Shown: one piece after another, positions 10,940 through 23,277 of the stretch
Numbering within the stretch: position 1 is the first letter of the stretch
Layout: each line of letters starts with the position of its first letter
Origin: Sphagnum magellanicum
Lineage: Eukaryota; Streptophyta; Sphagnopsida; Sphagnales; Sphagnaceae
Assembly (NCBI GenBank): GCA_021904315.1
Contig: CM038919.1
Location: forward strand, 2,480,001 to 2,544,000
Length of the DNA: 64,000 nucleotides
Reading direction: 5' to 3'
Notes under the pieces: model-generated
The model's database searches: none
The model's input: the letters and a program-made list of their open reading frames with translations, nothing else
What the model was told of the DNA's origin: nothing
Program-made: the position numbers and the translations under genes

Positions 10940-12540
10940 TTTTAAAATTAAAAAATCCCAATTGAAACATAGTTGTAAATGTCGTGTAGTTGAAATTTTT
11001 TGGTTAAAAAGGGGGGTATTCTATTAATGTTATTCCATGATTTAGATGTCAAATTAGGCTTGCCTTTGTTCATGTGATTCAGGAATTTTTTTGTTTAGTT
11101 TTTTTCGTGTTAATGATACCTAATGGTAGAAATAATTCAAACTAGGTTTACACCTTTTCATGTGTACTATGGACAAACATGGTGGTATTGGTTCAAGCAC
11201 TAACATCCAAAGCTAAACATTCATCAAATAGAAGGATTGGATGTTAGGTATACATAAAAACTGATTACACAATTTTGCTAAAACTTCTACATCAACTTAC
11301 AAACCTTGTATAATGAACATAATTACAATGTGAAGCACATATGGAACTCAAATGAAACATGTATACAAACAAATAAACAATTAGGTGCAAAGGTGTTAAC
11401 CAAACAAAGATCACACCAAATATATAGCACCATACCCAAATCTAGGGAATGGTTGATTATCAATTAAGTTGTTAATGTAACTGAAAAGTGTTATCAAGGT
11501 TTTATATCTTCAAAGGAGAGAAGTTACGTGATGATTACATACAACTTTACAAACTAGGAACATACAAGGCTACAAAAACAAAAACATGGATCATTAGTTT
11601 CCATTTTAGATAATGGTTATATTTTTTCAAAAGGTTAAATACCAAGTGGGGCATGGTTTTCATGTCACCCTAGGAGAAATTCAACACGCACAAAAATTTG
11701 GGCTAGACATGATCACTTTCACATGCATCCCACGCATTTTATTTTTTAAGATGTCAAGACCCATTGAAATAACTTTAAAAAAATAAAAATCCATGTGCAA
11801 TAATGAACAATAAATATAATGAACCAAGTAAAATAATTTTGGTAGGGTGGGTAAACAAAACATTTAACCAAGCTAACCAAAAAATTATAACATTAGGGTT
11901 CAAAACTATAAACATCTAGTCATTTAACCATAAGGCCATGGATGAGAAAACAAGTTATAACAACATATACATTATAGTCAATGCCAATAAAGAGGAAGGA
12001 GACAAGGAAGTGTCAAATGAAAAAAATACCACTTTTTAATGGGAAAAAATTGTACAACAATATAATTGATCGAAACAACAATGAATTTTTAAAGGTCAAG
12101 AATCACAAGTTAGTAATGTATCTAAGAATTAGCCTAGGGTTAGGGTTCATGCATAAAATGAATATGTTTAAAGTTTTGATAGTTAAAAATAATGTAATCA
12201 TTATAGATTTAACGAAATAGGGTATCAACATAAAAAGATCAAGGTTTGGAGGTGGAATTAAAATCACAAATGATAAATGCCTAACTTAAGCATTGATAGA
12301 TCTAACAACAAGTTGTTATCCTTGTCACACCTATTTGCAAAAAAAGATAATGGAAGGAGCCGTTTGTTAGTTATTCACATAACCATGTGCAACTTCAAAG
12401 GAATATTTGAACATCATGTGACAAAAGGCAATTAAAAAGGAGATAATGTAAACAATTAGGGAAAATAAAAGAAGGAAAGGCAATAGAAACAAATTATTAA
12501 ACTTACAAATACACTATTAGCAACTAAAAGAGTAGTTCGA
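10940..12540. other. Intergenic, no gene seen
   Basis: AT-rich DNA with no recognisable protein or RNA. Open frames at 11681-11863 (minus) and 11981-12220 (plus) have AT-driven composition and no motif. Upstream parts of the gypsy element (reverse transcriptase, RNase H) were not found on the minus strand. Confidence 0.45.
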
Positions 12541-12779
12541 AAGGAATTTGAAAAATAATGAGCAACATTTTTCTTAAGGTGAACAAGATGAGCAACAACT
12601 AGCAAGAGGATGAATAACAACTAAAAATAACTAAAAGAAAAACAAGTAGTAATTATGAAGACAAGCAATAAGATAAATAAAAATTAAGAAGAGGATGAAC
12701 AACAATTAAGAATATGAGGAACAATTAAAAAAGGACAAACAACTAGAAAAAAATGAACAACTATTGAAAATAAAACAAA

Positions 12780-13480
12780 TGAAAAAAGGACGAGTAGCTC
12801 ACAAGAAGAGGTGAAAATGAGGATGAGCAACAACAAATAAGAAAAGATGAAGAAAACAAACAACAACAAATGAAAAGATGTAGTGAGAAGGATGAGTAGT
12901 AGCTCATATGAAAAGACAAAAAAAAAAAAAAAAAAAACAATAACAAATAGGAAGAGATGATGAGAAGGACAAACAATGTAAATGAAAAGAGGTGACAAAG
13001 AAAATGAACAATAGTTCATGGGAAGAGGTGACAAAGATGACAACCGACAATTTATGGGAAGAGGCAATGAAGATGACAAGGAAATATGAATGAGAAGAAA
13101 TGCCAAGAAAAATGAATAATAATTCATAAGAAGAGGCCATGAAAAAGAAAAATAATAATTCATGAAAAAAAATAGTGAAGATGATGAATAACAATTCATG
13201 GGAAGAGGGGATGAAAAGGACAAATAACAATTCACAGGAGGAAAGATGAAGAAGAGGAGTAACATCTTGTGGGAAGATGCAAAAATAAGGATGAACAAAT
13301 GAAAATAGGAAGAGATGATGATGAATACAAACACCAAATTCAAAAAGAAAAGGTGATGGATAGGGCAAGCAAATGCAAATGGGAAGAGGTGACAAAGAAA
13401 ACAAGTAATACCCATGGTAAGAGACGATTAAAAAAATGAATAATAGTTCATGGGAAAAAGTGATGAAGAGAATAGGCAAA
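12780..13480. repeat. Degenerate ~36-bp purine-rich minisatellite
   Basis: A core like ATTCATGGGAAGAGGTGAT(G) recurs at about 13,013, 13,051, 13,085, 13,121, 13,158, 13,193, 13,230 and 13,264, with further copies near 13,411 and 13,446. The spacing is 34-38 bp. The plus strand is almost pure A/G with AAT/ATT islands. Because 36 is a multiple of three, the minus strand keeps long Phe/Ser/Leu-rich frames (243 and 193 codons at 12684-13415 and 12904-13485) with a 12-residue period SSHELLFIFxxT. These are products of the repeat and not evidence for a gene. Confidence 0.65.
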
Positions 13481-13499
13481 TGCAAGAAGGAAAAAAATC

Positions 13500-14685
13500 A
13501 AGGAAGATCAATATCAACAAATGGGAAAAGGAGAATGCATACCTATTTAGGAAATAAAACAATAGGAGGACTAAAAGCAATTGGGAAAATCAAGATGACA
13601 AAAAAGACAAACATCAACCAAGAAAAGCAAAGTGAGAAGGGGGACAAACAACAACTAAAAGAAGATTTGCTAGAGGAAATGGGGCGTAATATTGAAACAT
13701 GTTTAGAGTTTAGGTTATGTGGTAATGCCATGTTCAAAATGTTAAGGGAATTAGGGTTTAAGGAATAAAAGCTTACCTTGTTAGCATCCAATTTTTTACA
13801 TTTTTCCAATTTGTAATCTAACCCATTGAAAAGAGGTGAATGTTATCTCAAAAAGAAATTCTTGATGTTGGGTTTGAGATAGTTTGTGAATAACATGGAT
13901 GCGAAACATGTGTCAACATTGGAATATGTGGATACAGGAGTTAGATTGCATGGGTGTGAGAAGTTTGGTGAGCATTGTTTTGAAGCCACTGATCCCCTCT
14001 TGCTTTGGAGGCCCATATGTAGGGAGTTTGTTAATGAAATCGGGAAATCTAAAGGGTTTTCGTAAGCGCCCAGAGCAGGTCTACAATCCATCTTGGAACC
14101 CCAAAGCCATCCGAACCCAGCCCAGACCACGGCACTCTTCTGAGTGCTTAAATGTAATGATATTGGCCTGCTTACTCCTAGGTGAGAAAATGGGCAACTT
14201 AGCTTTCTCCATTCAGAAAACTGTTCATGTTTTGTAGCCAGGCACTGTGCATTAGTTGAACGATTTCTCCTCTGCTACACCTTCTTTCATCAGAGACCTC
14301 TCCAACCTTGTTTGGTCCGTGAATTTCTGTAGTATGGTGTACGTATTCGTGTATGGCCTGTTAAAACATGAAAATGCTTACCAAAATTTGGCATCTGTTT
14401 GAAATTTCGCGTCCGAAAAAGGCGCTCATGCAACTACATGAGGAAACTTCTCTTGAAAAACACAGAGAGAAATCCAGCGATTCTGAACCACGTCTATATA
14501 GCTACTTAGATTTAGATAGTGTGCCTTGGCGTGTCGTGCATCGCAAGCTTGCCTGCCTGCCTGCCTGCCTGTGGTGCTTACGTACATCATCTTCATCCCA
14601 GGTGCACTTTGCACAACCTTACATTCTCAATCTGGAGGTCTGTTAACCCGGGTCACAATGTTAACCGGCGTTCCCACCCCAACCT
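13500..14685. other. Upstream intergenic region of the PreP gene
   Basis: Base composition becomes less AT-rich from about 13,900. Overlapping open frames on both strands (13843-14237) are unrecognised. A (TGCC)n microsatellite sits at about 14,548-14,572. No gene is supported. Distal promoter elements of the downstream gene may lie here. Confidence 0.35.
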
Positions 14686-14687
14686 CC

Positions 14688-15497
14688 ACACCACCACCAC
14701 CACCACCACCACCATCATCATGTGGTGATGCATGGATGGGTGGATCATTATCATCATGAATCAGTGCTTTTTTTTTCTTTTTTTTTCCAACAAATTTTGT
14801 AGTCTTGTTAACCCAAAAAATTGGGAAAACTTTGTTTCTCTAGTGTAAATTCAACTATTTTTCTATTTCTGGGGGAAATATTTGCTAAATTTTTGATATT
14901 GCTAAATTAAAAAAAAAAAAACTCCAGGATTCATGATGCTTCTGACCACCACCATCATCATCCATCATGTGGTAATGGATGGATGGATTGATGATCATCA
15001 TGAATCGGTGTTTTCTTTCCAACATAATTTGTTCTTTTCTCTACCAAAAATTTGGGAATTTTTCGATTTTCTTGTGTAAATAAGACTAAATATTCTATTT
15101 TTGGGGAAATTTTTCGTTAAATTTTCGATATTAAAACTTAGGGTAAAAAAAACCCCCTGGATTCATGATGTCTCTGATTTCAGCCATTTTGGTTTTCAAC
15201 AATTGCAGTAAAGGAAAGTAGGAAGTGGAGGATGGGTGTTGGATGTGGTGATGGATGGACGGATGGATCATCATCTTCATCATCATCATCTCATCATCAT
15301 CATCAATCACTGTTTTTTCCCAACAAATATTGTAGTTTTTTCGACCCCAAAAAATTGGGAAAATTTCGCCAAATTTCCATATACCCCCCCCAAAAAAAAC
15401 TAAAAACCCTGGTTTCACGATTCTTCTTATTTCACTCATTTCGGATTTCGACAATTACAGTGAAGGAAAATTAGGAGGCGGAGGAATGGGAGTTGGA
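14688..15497 (+). repeat. Three diverged ~240-bp tandem repeats upstream of PreP
   Basis: Three units start at about 14,688, 14,947 and 15,232. Each carries, in the same order: a CAC/CATCATCAT run; a TGGTGATGGATGGATGGAT-like block; ATCATCATGAATCRGTG; a T-rich run with CCAACAAATTTTGTAGT; an AAAAATTGGGAAAA block; and CCTGGATTCATGAT. Units two and three also share a trailing TTCRACAATTRCAGTRAAGGAAA. The third unit runs into the 5' leader of the protease gene, so the array covers the proximal promoter and possibly the transcription start. Confidence 0.7.
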
Positions 15498-15604
15498 GTG
15501 TGAAGCTCTTCTTCTGCTTCTTCGGCGCTGGTGGATCATCTGCTCCTTCTTCTCCTCGCCTTCTTGTGGATTCTGAAGACAATACCAAACGCACAGACAC
15601 AGAC

Positions 15605-15606
<2 letters not shown>

Positions 15607-15656
<50 letters not shown>
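15607..15656 (+). repeat. (GA)n microsatellite in the PreP 5' leader
   Basis: About 50 bp of uninterrupted GA ending 46 bp before the proposed start codon. GA/CT runs in plant 5' leaders are common and are often length-polymorphic. If translation began at the in-frame ATG at 15531, this run would encode alternating Arg-Glu. Confidence 0.9.
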
Positions 15657-15657
<1 letters not shown>

Positions 15658-15701
15658 GCACGCACCTACACACACGCACGCTGTATATATTGAGAAGGGC
15701 G

Positions 15702-18700
15702 ATGGCATCGGCGTTGCGAGGACCTGCCACCACCGTTGCCACAGTAGGCAGGTCCAAAGCTTTGTTGATCGATGTCTGTAGACGAAGTCGGCCTCGTTTG
15801 GTGGAGTCATCAATTCGTGCGCGTCGTGCTTCTTCTTCTTCTTCTTCTTCTTCTTGTGGTAATTGGTTGCCGCACAGGTTTTTGGTGGCTTCGCCGCCTC
15901 TGGGAGGAAGAAGAAGGTCCACTGCTGCTGCTACTGCCCAGTGGAGAGGCCTGCGCCGTCCTGCTGGTCTTTCTATGGTGTCGTTGCATGCTTCTTCTAC
16001 TGGATGGCTCCTGTTGCCTCCTCCTTCGTACGCGGTTGAGCGCAGAAGTTTCTCCCGTAGCACTAGTACACAGGCTGTCATTGCCGCACCTCCTCCTCCA
16101 AAAACTGGTACTCTTTAGTCCATCTTCTGGTGCAAATTGATATAAATTAGGGTAGTTTGTTGTTGTGCTGCTGCAAGTGTGTGCTTTGCTCGTCAAAATT
16201 TGAATAGGGAGGAGGTGATTGCGACTGCATCAGAACGGTGGATTAGGTCAAGCTTCTGTTTGTTACCATGTTTTGTTGTTGTGACCACTTGCTACTTGGA
16301 ATCCAGGAGCAAATCCAGAACTCGTGAAGGAACTAGGATTCGAGGTGTTGGAAGAGCGTTTCATCAATGAGTACAAATCCACTGCGACCTTATACAGGCA
16401 CAAGAAGACTGGTGCCGAGATTATGTCAGTTACCAATGATGATGAGAATAAGGTTTTTGGCATTGTGTTTCGCACTCCACCGTAAGTCTTTCTTTGTCAT
16501 ACTGAATATCCAGTGCACATCTATTGCTGTGAATAGCATGCTCTGCTGTGCCTGATGTTTATGTTGTTGAAGCAAATCTTCCGAGTCCTGCTTCCAGAAT
16601 CCTTCTTCGAGTTTAGGTCAACACTCTGTCGACCTCATTCATCTGGTTACAAGGATTAGAAGATGAAGGAAATTTGGTCCTTGATGTGTCTGGATGCAGT
16701 AAAGACTCCACAGGGATACCACATATATTGGAGCACAGTGTGCTGTGTGGCTCACGAAAGTATCCGTTGAAGGAACCATTTGTAGAACTGCTTAAGGGAA
16801 GCCTCCACACTTTCCTGAATGCCTTCACTTACCCTGACCGCACCTGCTATCCTGTTGCCTCTACAAACCTTAAGGTACCACTTCATCTATGCATGACTTT
16901 TTTCTGCTCCATTGTGCCCCACTGGAGAAGCCATATCAGTGTCTTAAGAGTTTCAACTTAGATATTGAGTTTTCTGGCTTGACAGTGGCAGGAATTGGAA
17001 ACTCAGCTGCCATTATGGTCTTCTTTATTACATTTGTAACAAATTGCTCTTGTGCTCTGTTTCCTGCAAGTCTAACTTGGAGACTTTTTCACAGTACTGA
17101 TAGAAAGTGGGTCTTTTGGGATGAGCAGGATTTCTACAATCTGGTGGATGTGTATCTAGATGCTGTGTTCCATCCTCGCTGTGTGAATGAGGTGCAAACC
17201 TTTCAACAGGAAGGTTGGCACTATGAGTTGAATGATCCATCTGAGGACATTACCTATAAGGGTAAGTCTTGCTATGTCCACTATGAATTGTGATATCTGA
17301 GGCATACATATTTTCCACTTATTGTATGGGTTGCATTTGTGGCCAGGAAATTCATCTGAGGACATTGGTCTCTGAGCTGAAGTGAAAATTATCTGAAGGG
17401 TTGCACTTCTACAAAGTTAAAATTATGCTTTTTCTGTATGTGCTGAGGGGTATTGCTTTTTTGTTTTATGTTGTTAAAGGTGCTTGCGTCAAGTGTCTTA
17501 TAACATGCATTTGTCTTTTGGTATTTCAGGCGTAGTATTTAATGAGATGAAGGGTGTCTACTCACAACCTGACAATGTCTTGGGCCGTGTCTCCCAGCAG
17601 GTTTGTAACTAGCTGGCAATGGATTGCTCTCAAGTCTTTATGACCTATCTTACTGCAGTTAGTGGAATATTTACTTCATGATTCATGTTACCCTGTGTCT
17701 GTGCCAAAGGCTACTCTCCTGAAACAGGCTCCTGATTTTCTCCATTTTAATCAAGCAGTTGGTGAAAAAGATGTGGCATCTAATGAAGTAATTGGGGAAG
17801 TGCAGGCTTCGTTTCCAGACAATACATATGGTGTTGACAGTGGGGGTGATCCTACTGTTATTCCAAATCTCACCTTTCAACAATTCCAGGTCTCTTCCTG
17901 TTTCTTTGTTTTAGACTGACAATCTTGAAGCTACAACCAAGCATCACTAGGATGCTCAAAACTGTTACACTCTCAATGTTATCGTGAATTTTTTCCCCTG
18001 GGCAGACACACATGGTAAAATTTCTCCACATGAACAATTGAACTGTTGAGGTCTAAAAATAAGTCTTACTTTGGGTCCTCAGCTTTTGGTGTGTTTATAA
18101 CAGGAATTCCATGCCAAATTTTATCACCCAAGCAATGCACGTGTGTGGTTTTATGGTGATGATGATCCAGATGAACGTCTGCATATAATAAGTGGTAAGT
18201 CTCTTTGAGGTGTTGCAAGGTTCACAATTGATTTTATCGAAAGCTTTTCTTCTGAGTTGGTTGTCAATGAGCTCTCTGAGCTTGGATTGTGTGACCTTTG
18301 TGGATCTGTGCTGTTCTGTAAGACAGATTCGATGTGTCTTTGTCCTTGCACAACTCTAGAATCTGTGCCTGTGAAGTAACCACATCATCCTCAGAAAATC
18401 TCTTACTTGTTAGCTTTCAATTTTTTGATCATATCTTCTGATGTTGTGATTCTGAATGCCTGCAGCATATCTTGCTGAATTTGAGGCCAATGCTGCAGCA
18501 AAGGAATCAGAGGTGACAATTCAGAAGTTGTTTTCTGAGCCGAAAAGGGTGGTTGAGAAGTATGCAGTTGGGGATGGAGGGGATTTGAAAAAGAAGCACA
18601 TGGTTTGCCTCAATTGGGTCTTGTCAGACACACCCCTAGATCCTGAGACTGAACTAGCACTTGGGTTCCTTGATCACCTCATGCTGGGCACCCCAGGTTC

Positions 18701-21700
18701 ACCATTGACAAAAGTTCTGCTGGAAAGTGGACTTGGTGAAGCCATTGTGGGAGGTGGTATTGAGGATGAGCTCCGCCAGCCTCAGTTCAGTATTGGACTG
18801 AAAGGTGTGGCAGCAGATGACGTGTCCCGTGTGGAGGATCTGGTGTTTAGTACTTTGAAGCAGCTGATTGAAGATGGCTTCTCTTCTGAAGCAGTAGAGG
18901 CTTCCATGAACACAATTGAGTTTTCTTTGCGAGAGAACAACACAGGGTCATTTCCCCGAGGTCTTTCGCTTATGCTGCGCTCTATGGTTAGTGGAGAATC
19001 TGAATTTGAAAGGACAAGATGGTGTCTTGAAGTCTTCTTTTCTGAAACAGTTATTTGTTGTGTGGATTTTTTTTCCCCAGGATTAGTGAGTCCACTGAGT
19101 AGTGACCACTTCAGTGATTAGCAACAATAAACATATGAACATTGGATCCTGGTTACAGGCAAAGTGGCTTTATGGTGGTGATCCATTCGAACCTCTTCAC
19201 TTTGCCAAGCCCCTGGAGCAGTTTAAGCAAAGGCTCTCAGCAGAGGGTGTGAAGGCAGTTTTGTCTCCCCTTATTCAGAAGTACATTCTGGACAATCCAC
19301 ATCGTGTGACTATTGAGCTCCAGGTTGGTGCTCTTCCCTTGCTTTAACAATTGAGTATCTTTGACTCGGAGAGCATATGTAAGGGCTTATTTGAGCAACG
19401 TTGTATTTTGGGTCAATATTTTTGCACAAAGAGAGAAGAAAGATTGATATAGTAGCTGAGTTCCTGTACATGAGGGGACTTTGCAGCCTGATTCAGAGAA
19501 AGGCAAAGCGGATGAAGCAGAGGAGCAGGACAGGCTTGCAAAAGTAAAGGCCAGCATGACTGAAGCAGATTTAGCTGAGCTGGCACGTGCCACAGAGGAG
19601 CTGCGGTTGAAGCAAGAAACTCCAGACCCTCCAGAAGCTCTCAAAGCTGTTCCCAGCCTCTCGTTGTCTGACATCCCCAAAGTGGCTGCTATTATTCCTA
19701 TTGCCGTATGGTTTCTCTTTTCTCTCTCATTTCATGGGTGAGGTTTAATTTGGACCTAGATGCCTACTGGAGAAGTATGAGAATCAGCAGGTCATTGGAC
19801 GTATTGATGTGTGAGGATCAGAATGTTGAGTTCTTGAGTTTGCTTAATGGTGAGGTGTGAATCTGGGCATTAGGGTTTCTGATCCTAATCAAGGTTGGTT
19901 GGGCATGCAGGTTGGGGAGTTGAAGGGAACTACAGTGCTTCGGCATGACCTTTTCACAAATGATGTGTTGTATGCTGAGGTTGCATTCAACCTCCGCACA
20001 GTGAAGGCTGAACTGCTTCCCCTAGTTCCCCTCTTCTGGTAATTGCCTGACAACTTCACAGATATCTATTTAAAGGACTGTAGCTTTATACATGTTCACA
20101 TCCGGCCTCCACGTGTGTTTTTGACATTGAGGGGAATGTGTTAGGCTCCAGAGTGAAATCATTCTTCTAAACACAGAATCATGACTTGTCAATGTAGCCA
20201 ATCACTTTTGGAGATGGGGACCAAGGACATGGACTTTGTGCAGCTGAGCCAGCTCATTGGTCGTAAGACTGGGGGCATCTCTGTCTACCCATCCACATCA
20301 GCTCTCAGGGGGAAGGCTGAACCATCCAGTCATATCATAATTAAGGGAAAAGCAATGGCTTCTCAGAGTTCAGATCTCTTTGGGCTGGTGAGTCTTTTTG
20401 TCCCCTAAAAATCATGTATCAGAATGCAGCTATGTTGACGTGTTTGTGCGGCAACATGATGTTGCATGGTACTCTTGGTCATTGCATATCTTCAGTGCGT
20501 CAGTCTGGGCTTCATTGTAATTAGGACTCATGTAACCTTTTGATTGTTTTGAATCTTTGAAATTTGAGTAAATGTGGTGTGTGCACAGATGCGAACTGTA
20601 CTGCAGGATGTTCAATTCAATGACCAACAACGCTTTAAGCAATTTGTAGCCCAAAGCAAATCACGTATGGAGGTAAGCAATGTGTTGTGTTTGTGTCATG
20701 TATTTTGCCATTATAAGTCTGACACTTTCATAACCATGCACATCTCAGGAAGATATCGTAGCAGTTCACCAACCTTCAGTCCCATTGCAAAGTCAAACAA
20801 GTAGCATCTCATGATACATTCGTTACATTGCAACCGGGCTGGTAATAACCCTGTTGGACAATCAAACAGTTTCACTCTGAGTACCAACCTTTCCTATACC
20901 AAATTCAATAGCATCAAATGACTTTGTGGGTAGGACCTTTGAACAAGGTGTGATGTTTCACGAAGGTTGGAAACTGTGACCCTTTTCACTGAGCTGTAGT
21001 CCTGCTCAAAAGAGAGCATCAACACAATAGTCCAATGTGGTTGGGACTCATGACCATGTTGGAAGTGGTGTAGGGTTCAATTCACTGCTAGGCCATGCTA
21101 GATGTCACTCACAAAGCTTTATTAGCGGTCTCTGGTTAAAATAGTCACCAAAAAGAGATATGGGTAACTGTGGGGTAAAAGTTGAGGGAAGTGCTGGCAA
21201 CTGTTTTGCTGTGTTGTGGTGGTTAGAAAGTATCCATTCCCTTAAGGCAGCATCATGATTAGAGGGAAAACTTCACATAAGTCTACTTCCACTCAAAGGA
21301 GGTATTTGCAAGAATGAGCATTGATGCAAATATATTGGGGTGGGTGCAGAGTCGGATAACTGGAGGTGGGCATGGTGTTGCTGCAGCACGCATGGATGGT
21401 ATGCTGAATGTGGCTGGGTGGGTTAGTGAGCAGATGGGAGGTCTAAGGTACTTTGTCAATCTCACTTTCATCTAGTTTCTTCCAGTCTGTACAGGGTACA
21501 TGTAAATATTGGTTATTTTGCATCTGACAGGTAGGTAGCTGAATATTTGAGTATAACACAAGCAAAATCAAGCCATTTTCTTTTGCTGAGTCTGTTTCAT
21601 GTTATTGTCAATTATACTGGTGGTTACTCTAGAGATGACCAATGGAGGAGTGAAATGTCCTTATCCCTGAATTCTATTCTGATTGATCTATGGTATCTTG

Positions 21701-23277
21701 CAGTTACTTGGAGTACTTGCGCAACTTGGAAAAGACAGTGGATGAGGATTGGCCAACTGTTGCAGAGTCTCTGGAAGCCATTCGGTCTGCTTTGCTTGCA
21801 CGGAAGGATGCGATAGTGAATCTGACATCAGATGAACGCACACTGACCCATGCTGAGTCTCATGTGGCAACCTTGCTTGATACATTGCCTGAGCAGAGTC
21901 ATGGTCTTGCCTCTTGGGATCAGCGCTTACCATTGGTGAATGAGGGTCTTGTCATACCTACTCAGGTGCACTCTTTTTGGCCATGTTTACTGGAAATATA
22001 GTACACTTTGGATGTTGAGAATCTCAGATCTATCTTTCATTGTTTGGTTTTGATACTCAGAGGCAGATTGTGCCTTCTTAATTATTGGCATTTTTGTTGG
22101 TGACAGGTGAATTATGTTGGCAAGGCAGCCAGTCTGTATGATGCAGGTTATGAGCTGAATGGGAGTGCTTATGTTATCTCCAAATTCATTGGGAACACAT
22201 GGCTGTGGGATCGGGTTCGTGTCAGTGGCGGTGCTTATGGAGGCTTTTGTAACTTTGACAGCCATTCAGGTTCATCTCATGCTTTGGATATGCTATTTTT
22301 CAGGAGTATGAAGTATGTGAAAGTCAAGATGTGAGAAATTACATGGACTTCATCCATTCTTACAGGTGTGAAGTACAAGAATTTGTTTCTTGCTAATTTG
22401 TGCACTTGAAATGTGCAGGGGTGTTCTCTTACCTCTCCTACAGAGATCCAAATCTGGTAAAAACTCTAGACAACTATGATGGTACAGTACAGTTCCTGCG
22501 GGATCTACAACTGGATGATGATGCACTCACAAAAGCAATCATCGGTACTATTGGTGATGTTGATGCATATCAGTTACCAGATGCAAAGGGTTATACCAGG
22601 TGTGTTTTTTCATTCCATGTTATTGATCATATGTAGTTTTGCACTGAAAATTTGGTCTCATCCTAGAACTTAACCCAACTTTTACACATAAAATCCTACT
22701 ATGCACAAGATATTGTAGTGCTGCTCCTGTTCCTTTTTGTCTTGATGTTTGGTGGCCCATAGTTAAAAGAGAAATTTTAATTTTTTTGACTCTTGAAAAT
22801 TGACCATGGATCATCTCCTTATGACAATGGCAAGCATGTCCTGAAGTACTTGTTCTCCTTATATTTGCATATCTTGTGTGTGAGAGAGCATGAAAGGTGA
22901 TATCGTGGTGTTGATGTTTGAATACAGCATGATGCGGTATATCATGGGTATAACTGATGAGGAGAGGCAACGCAGACGTGATCAAATTCTCTCAACTAGG
23001 TTGGATACACTGATTTGTGACTTACCTCAATCTTAGACTAGCAGGCAATTGTGATGCTTTCAGTCTGGAGGACTACCACCTATGCACAGCAACTCAAAGT
23101 CTGAAACTTGCAATGTGGGATTGTGGGTGGTGCAGTGTGAAGGATTTTCATGCATTTGCTGATGTTTTGGAGACTGTAAAGGAGAAAGGTGTGATTGTGG
23201 CTGTTGCATCAGCTGACGACATTGCTGCAGCTAATGAGGAAAGGCCTGGACTTCTACAAGTCAAGAATGTTCTGTAG
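15702..23277 (+). CDS. PREP1: Presequence protease (PreP), M16C zinc metalloprotease, 19 exons
   Basis: Inferred exons: 15702-16107, 16307-16481, 16700-16874, 17129-17261, 17530-17600, 17806-17889, 18104-18194, 18466-18986, 19159-19323, 19487-19705, 19911-20038, 20198-20387, 20589-20672, 21350-21447, 21704-21965, 22107-22269, 22419-22599, 22928-22999, 23136-23277. All junctions are GT-AG and in phase, giving 1,119 residues (Arabidopsis PreP1 has about 1,080). PreP degrades cleaved transit peptides and other unfolded peptides in the mitochondrial matrix and chloroplast stroma. The inverted zinc motif HILEH is at residues 202-206 and the distal zinc ligand Glu302 lies in FNEMKG, 97 residues after the catalytic Glu205, the spacing known in the family. 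The substrate-carboxylate Arg and Tyr in DRVRVSGGAYGG are Arg972 and Tyr978. The first ~135 residues are Ser/Arg-rich with few acidic residues and an eight-Ser run coded by a CTT microsatellite (15829-15855), fitting an ambiguous dual-targeting peptide. Start 15702 is chosen because it opens that peptide. An in-frame upstream ATG at 15531 is possible. The longest intron is 20673-21349. All key residues are intact. The gene symbol follows the Arabidopsis orthologue. Confidence 0.96.

Noticed and set aside
12780-13480. CRISPR-like array of ~36-bp repeats
   Set aside because: The repeats are degenerate, head-to-tail without unique spacers, and the window is a plant nuclear genome with spliced genes.
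12684-13485. Long minus-strand open frames rich in Phe, Leu and Ser (243 and 193 codons)
   Set aside because: They repeat every 12 residues because a 36-bp minisatellite underlies them, and two frames overlap. No transcript or domain signal is visible.
13843-14237. Overlapping 95- and 112-codon frames on opposite strands
   Set aside because: Neither shows a known domain, and they share the same DNA in antiparallel orientation. At most one could be real and nothing favours either.
14519-14759. Short plus-strand frames rich in Pro and Thr around CACCACCAC
   Set aside because: Products of the (TGCC)n and (CAC)n repeats in the promoter-proximal array.
15436-16196. Minus-strand open frames opposite the first PreP exon (125, 181 and 128 codons)
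   Set aside because: They are opposite a confirmed coding exon and a (GA)n/(CTT)n microsatellite, and show Ser-Leu, Arg or Glu runs from the repeats.
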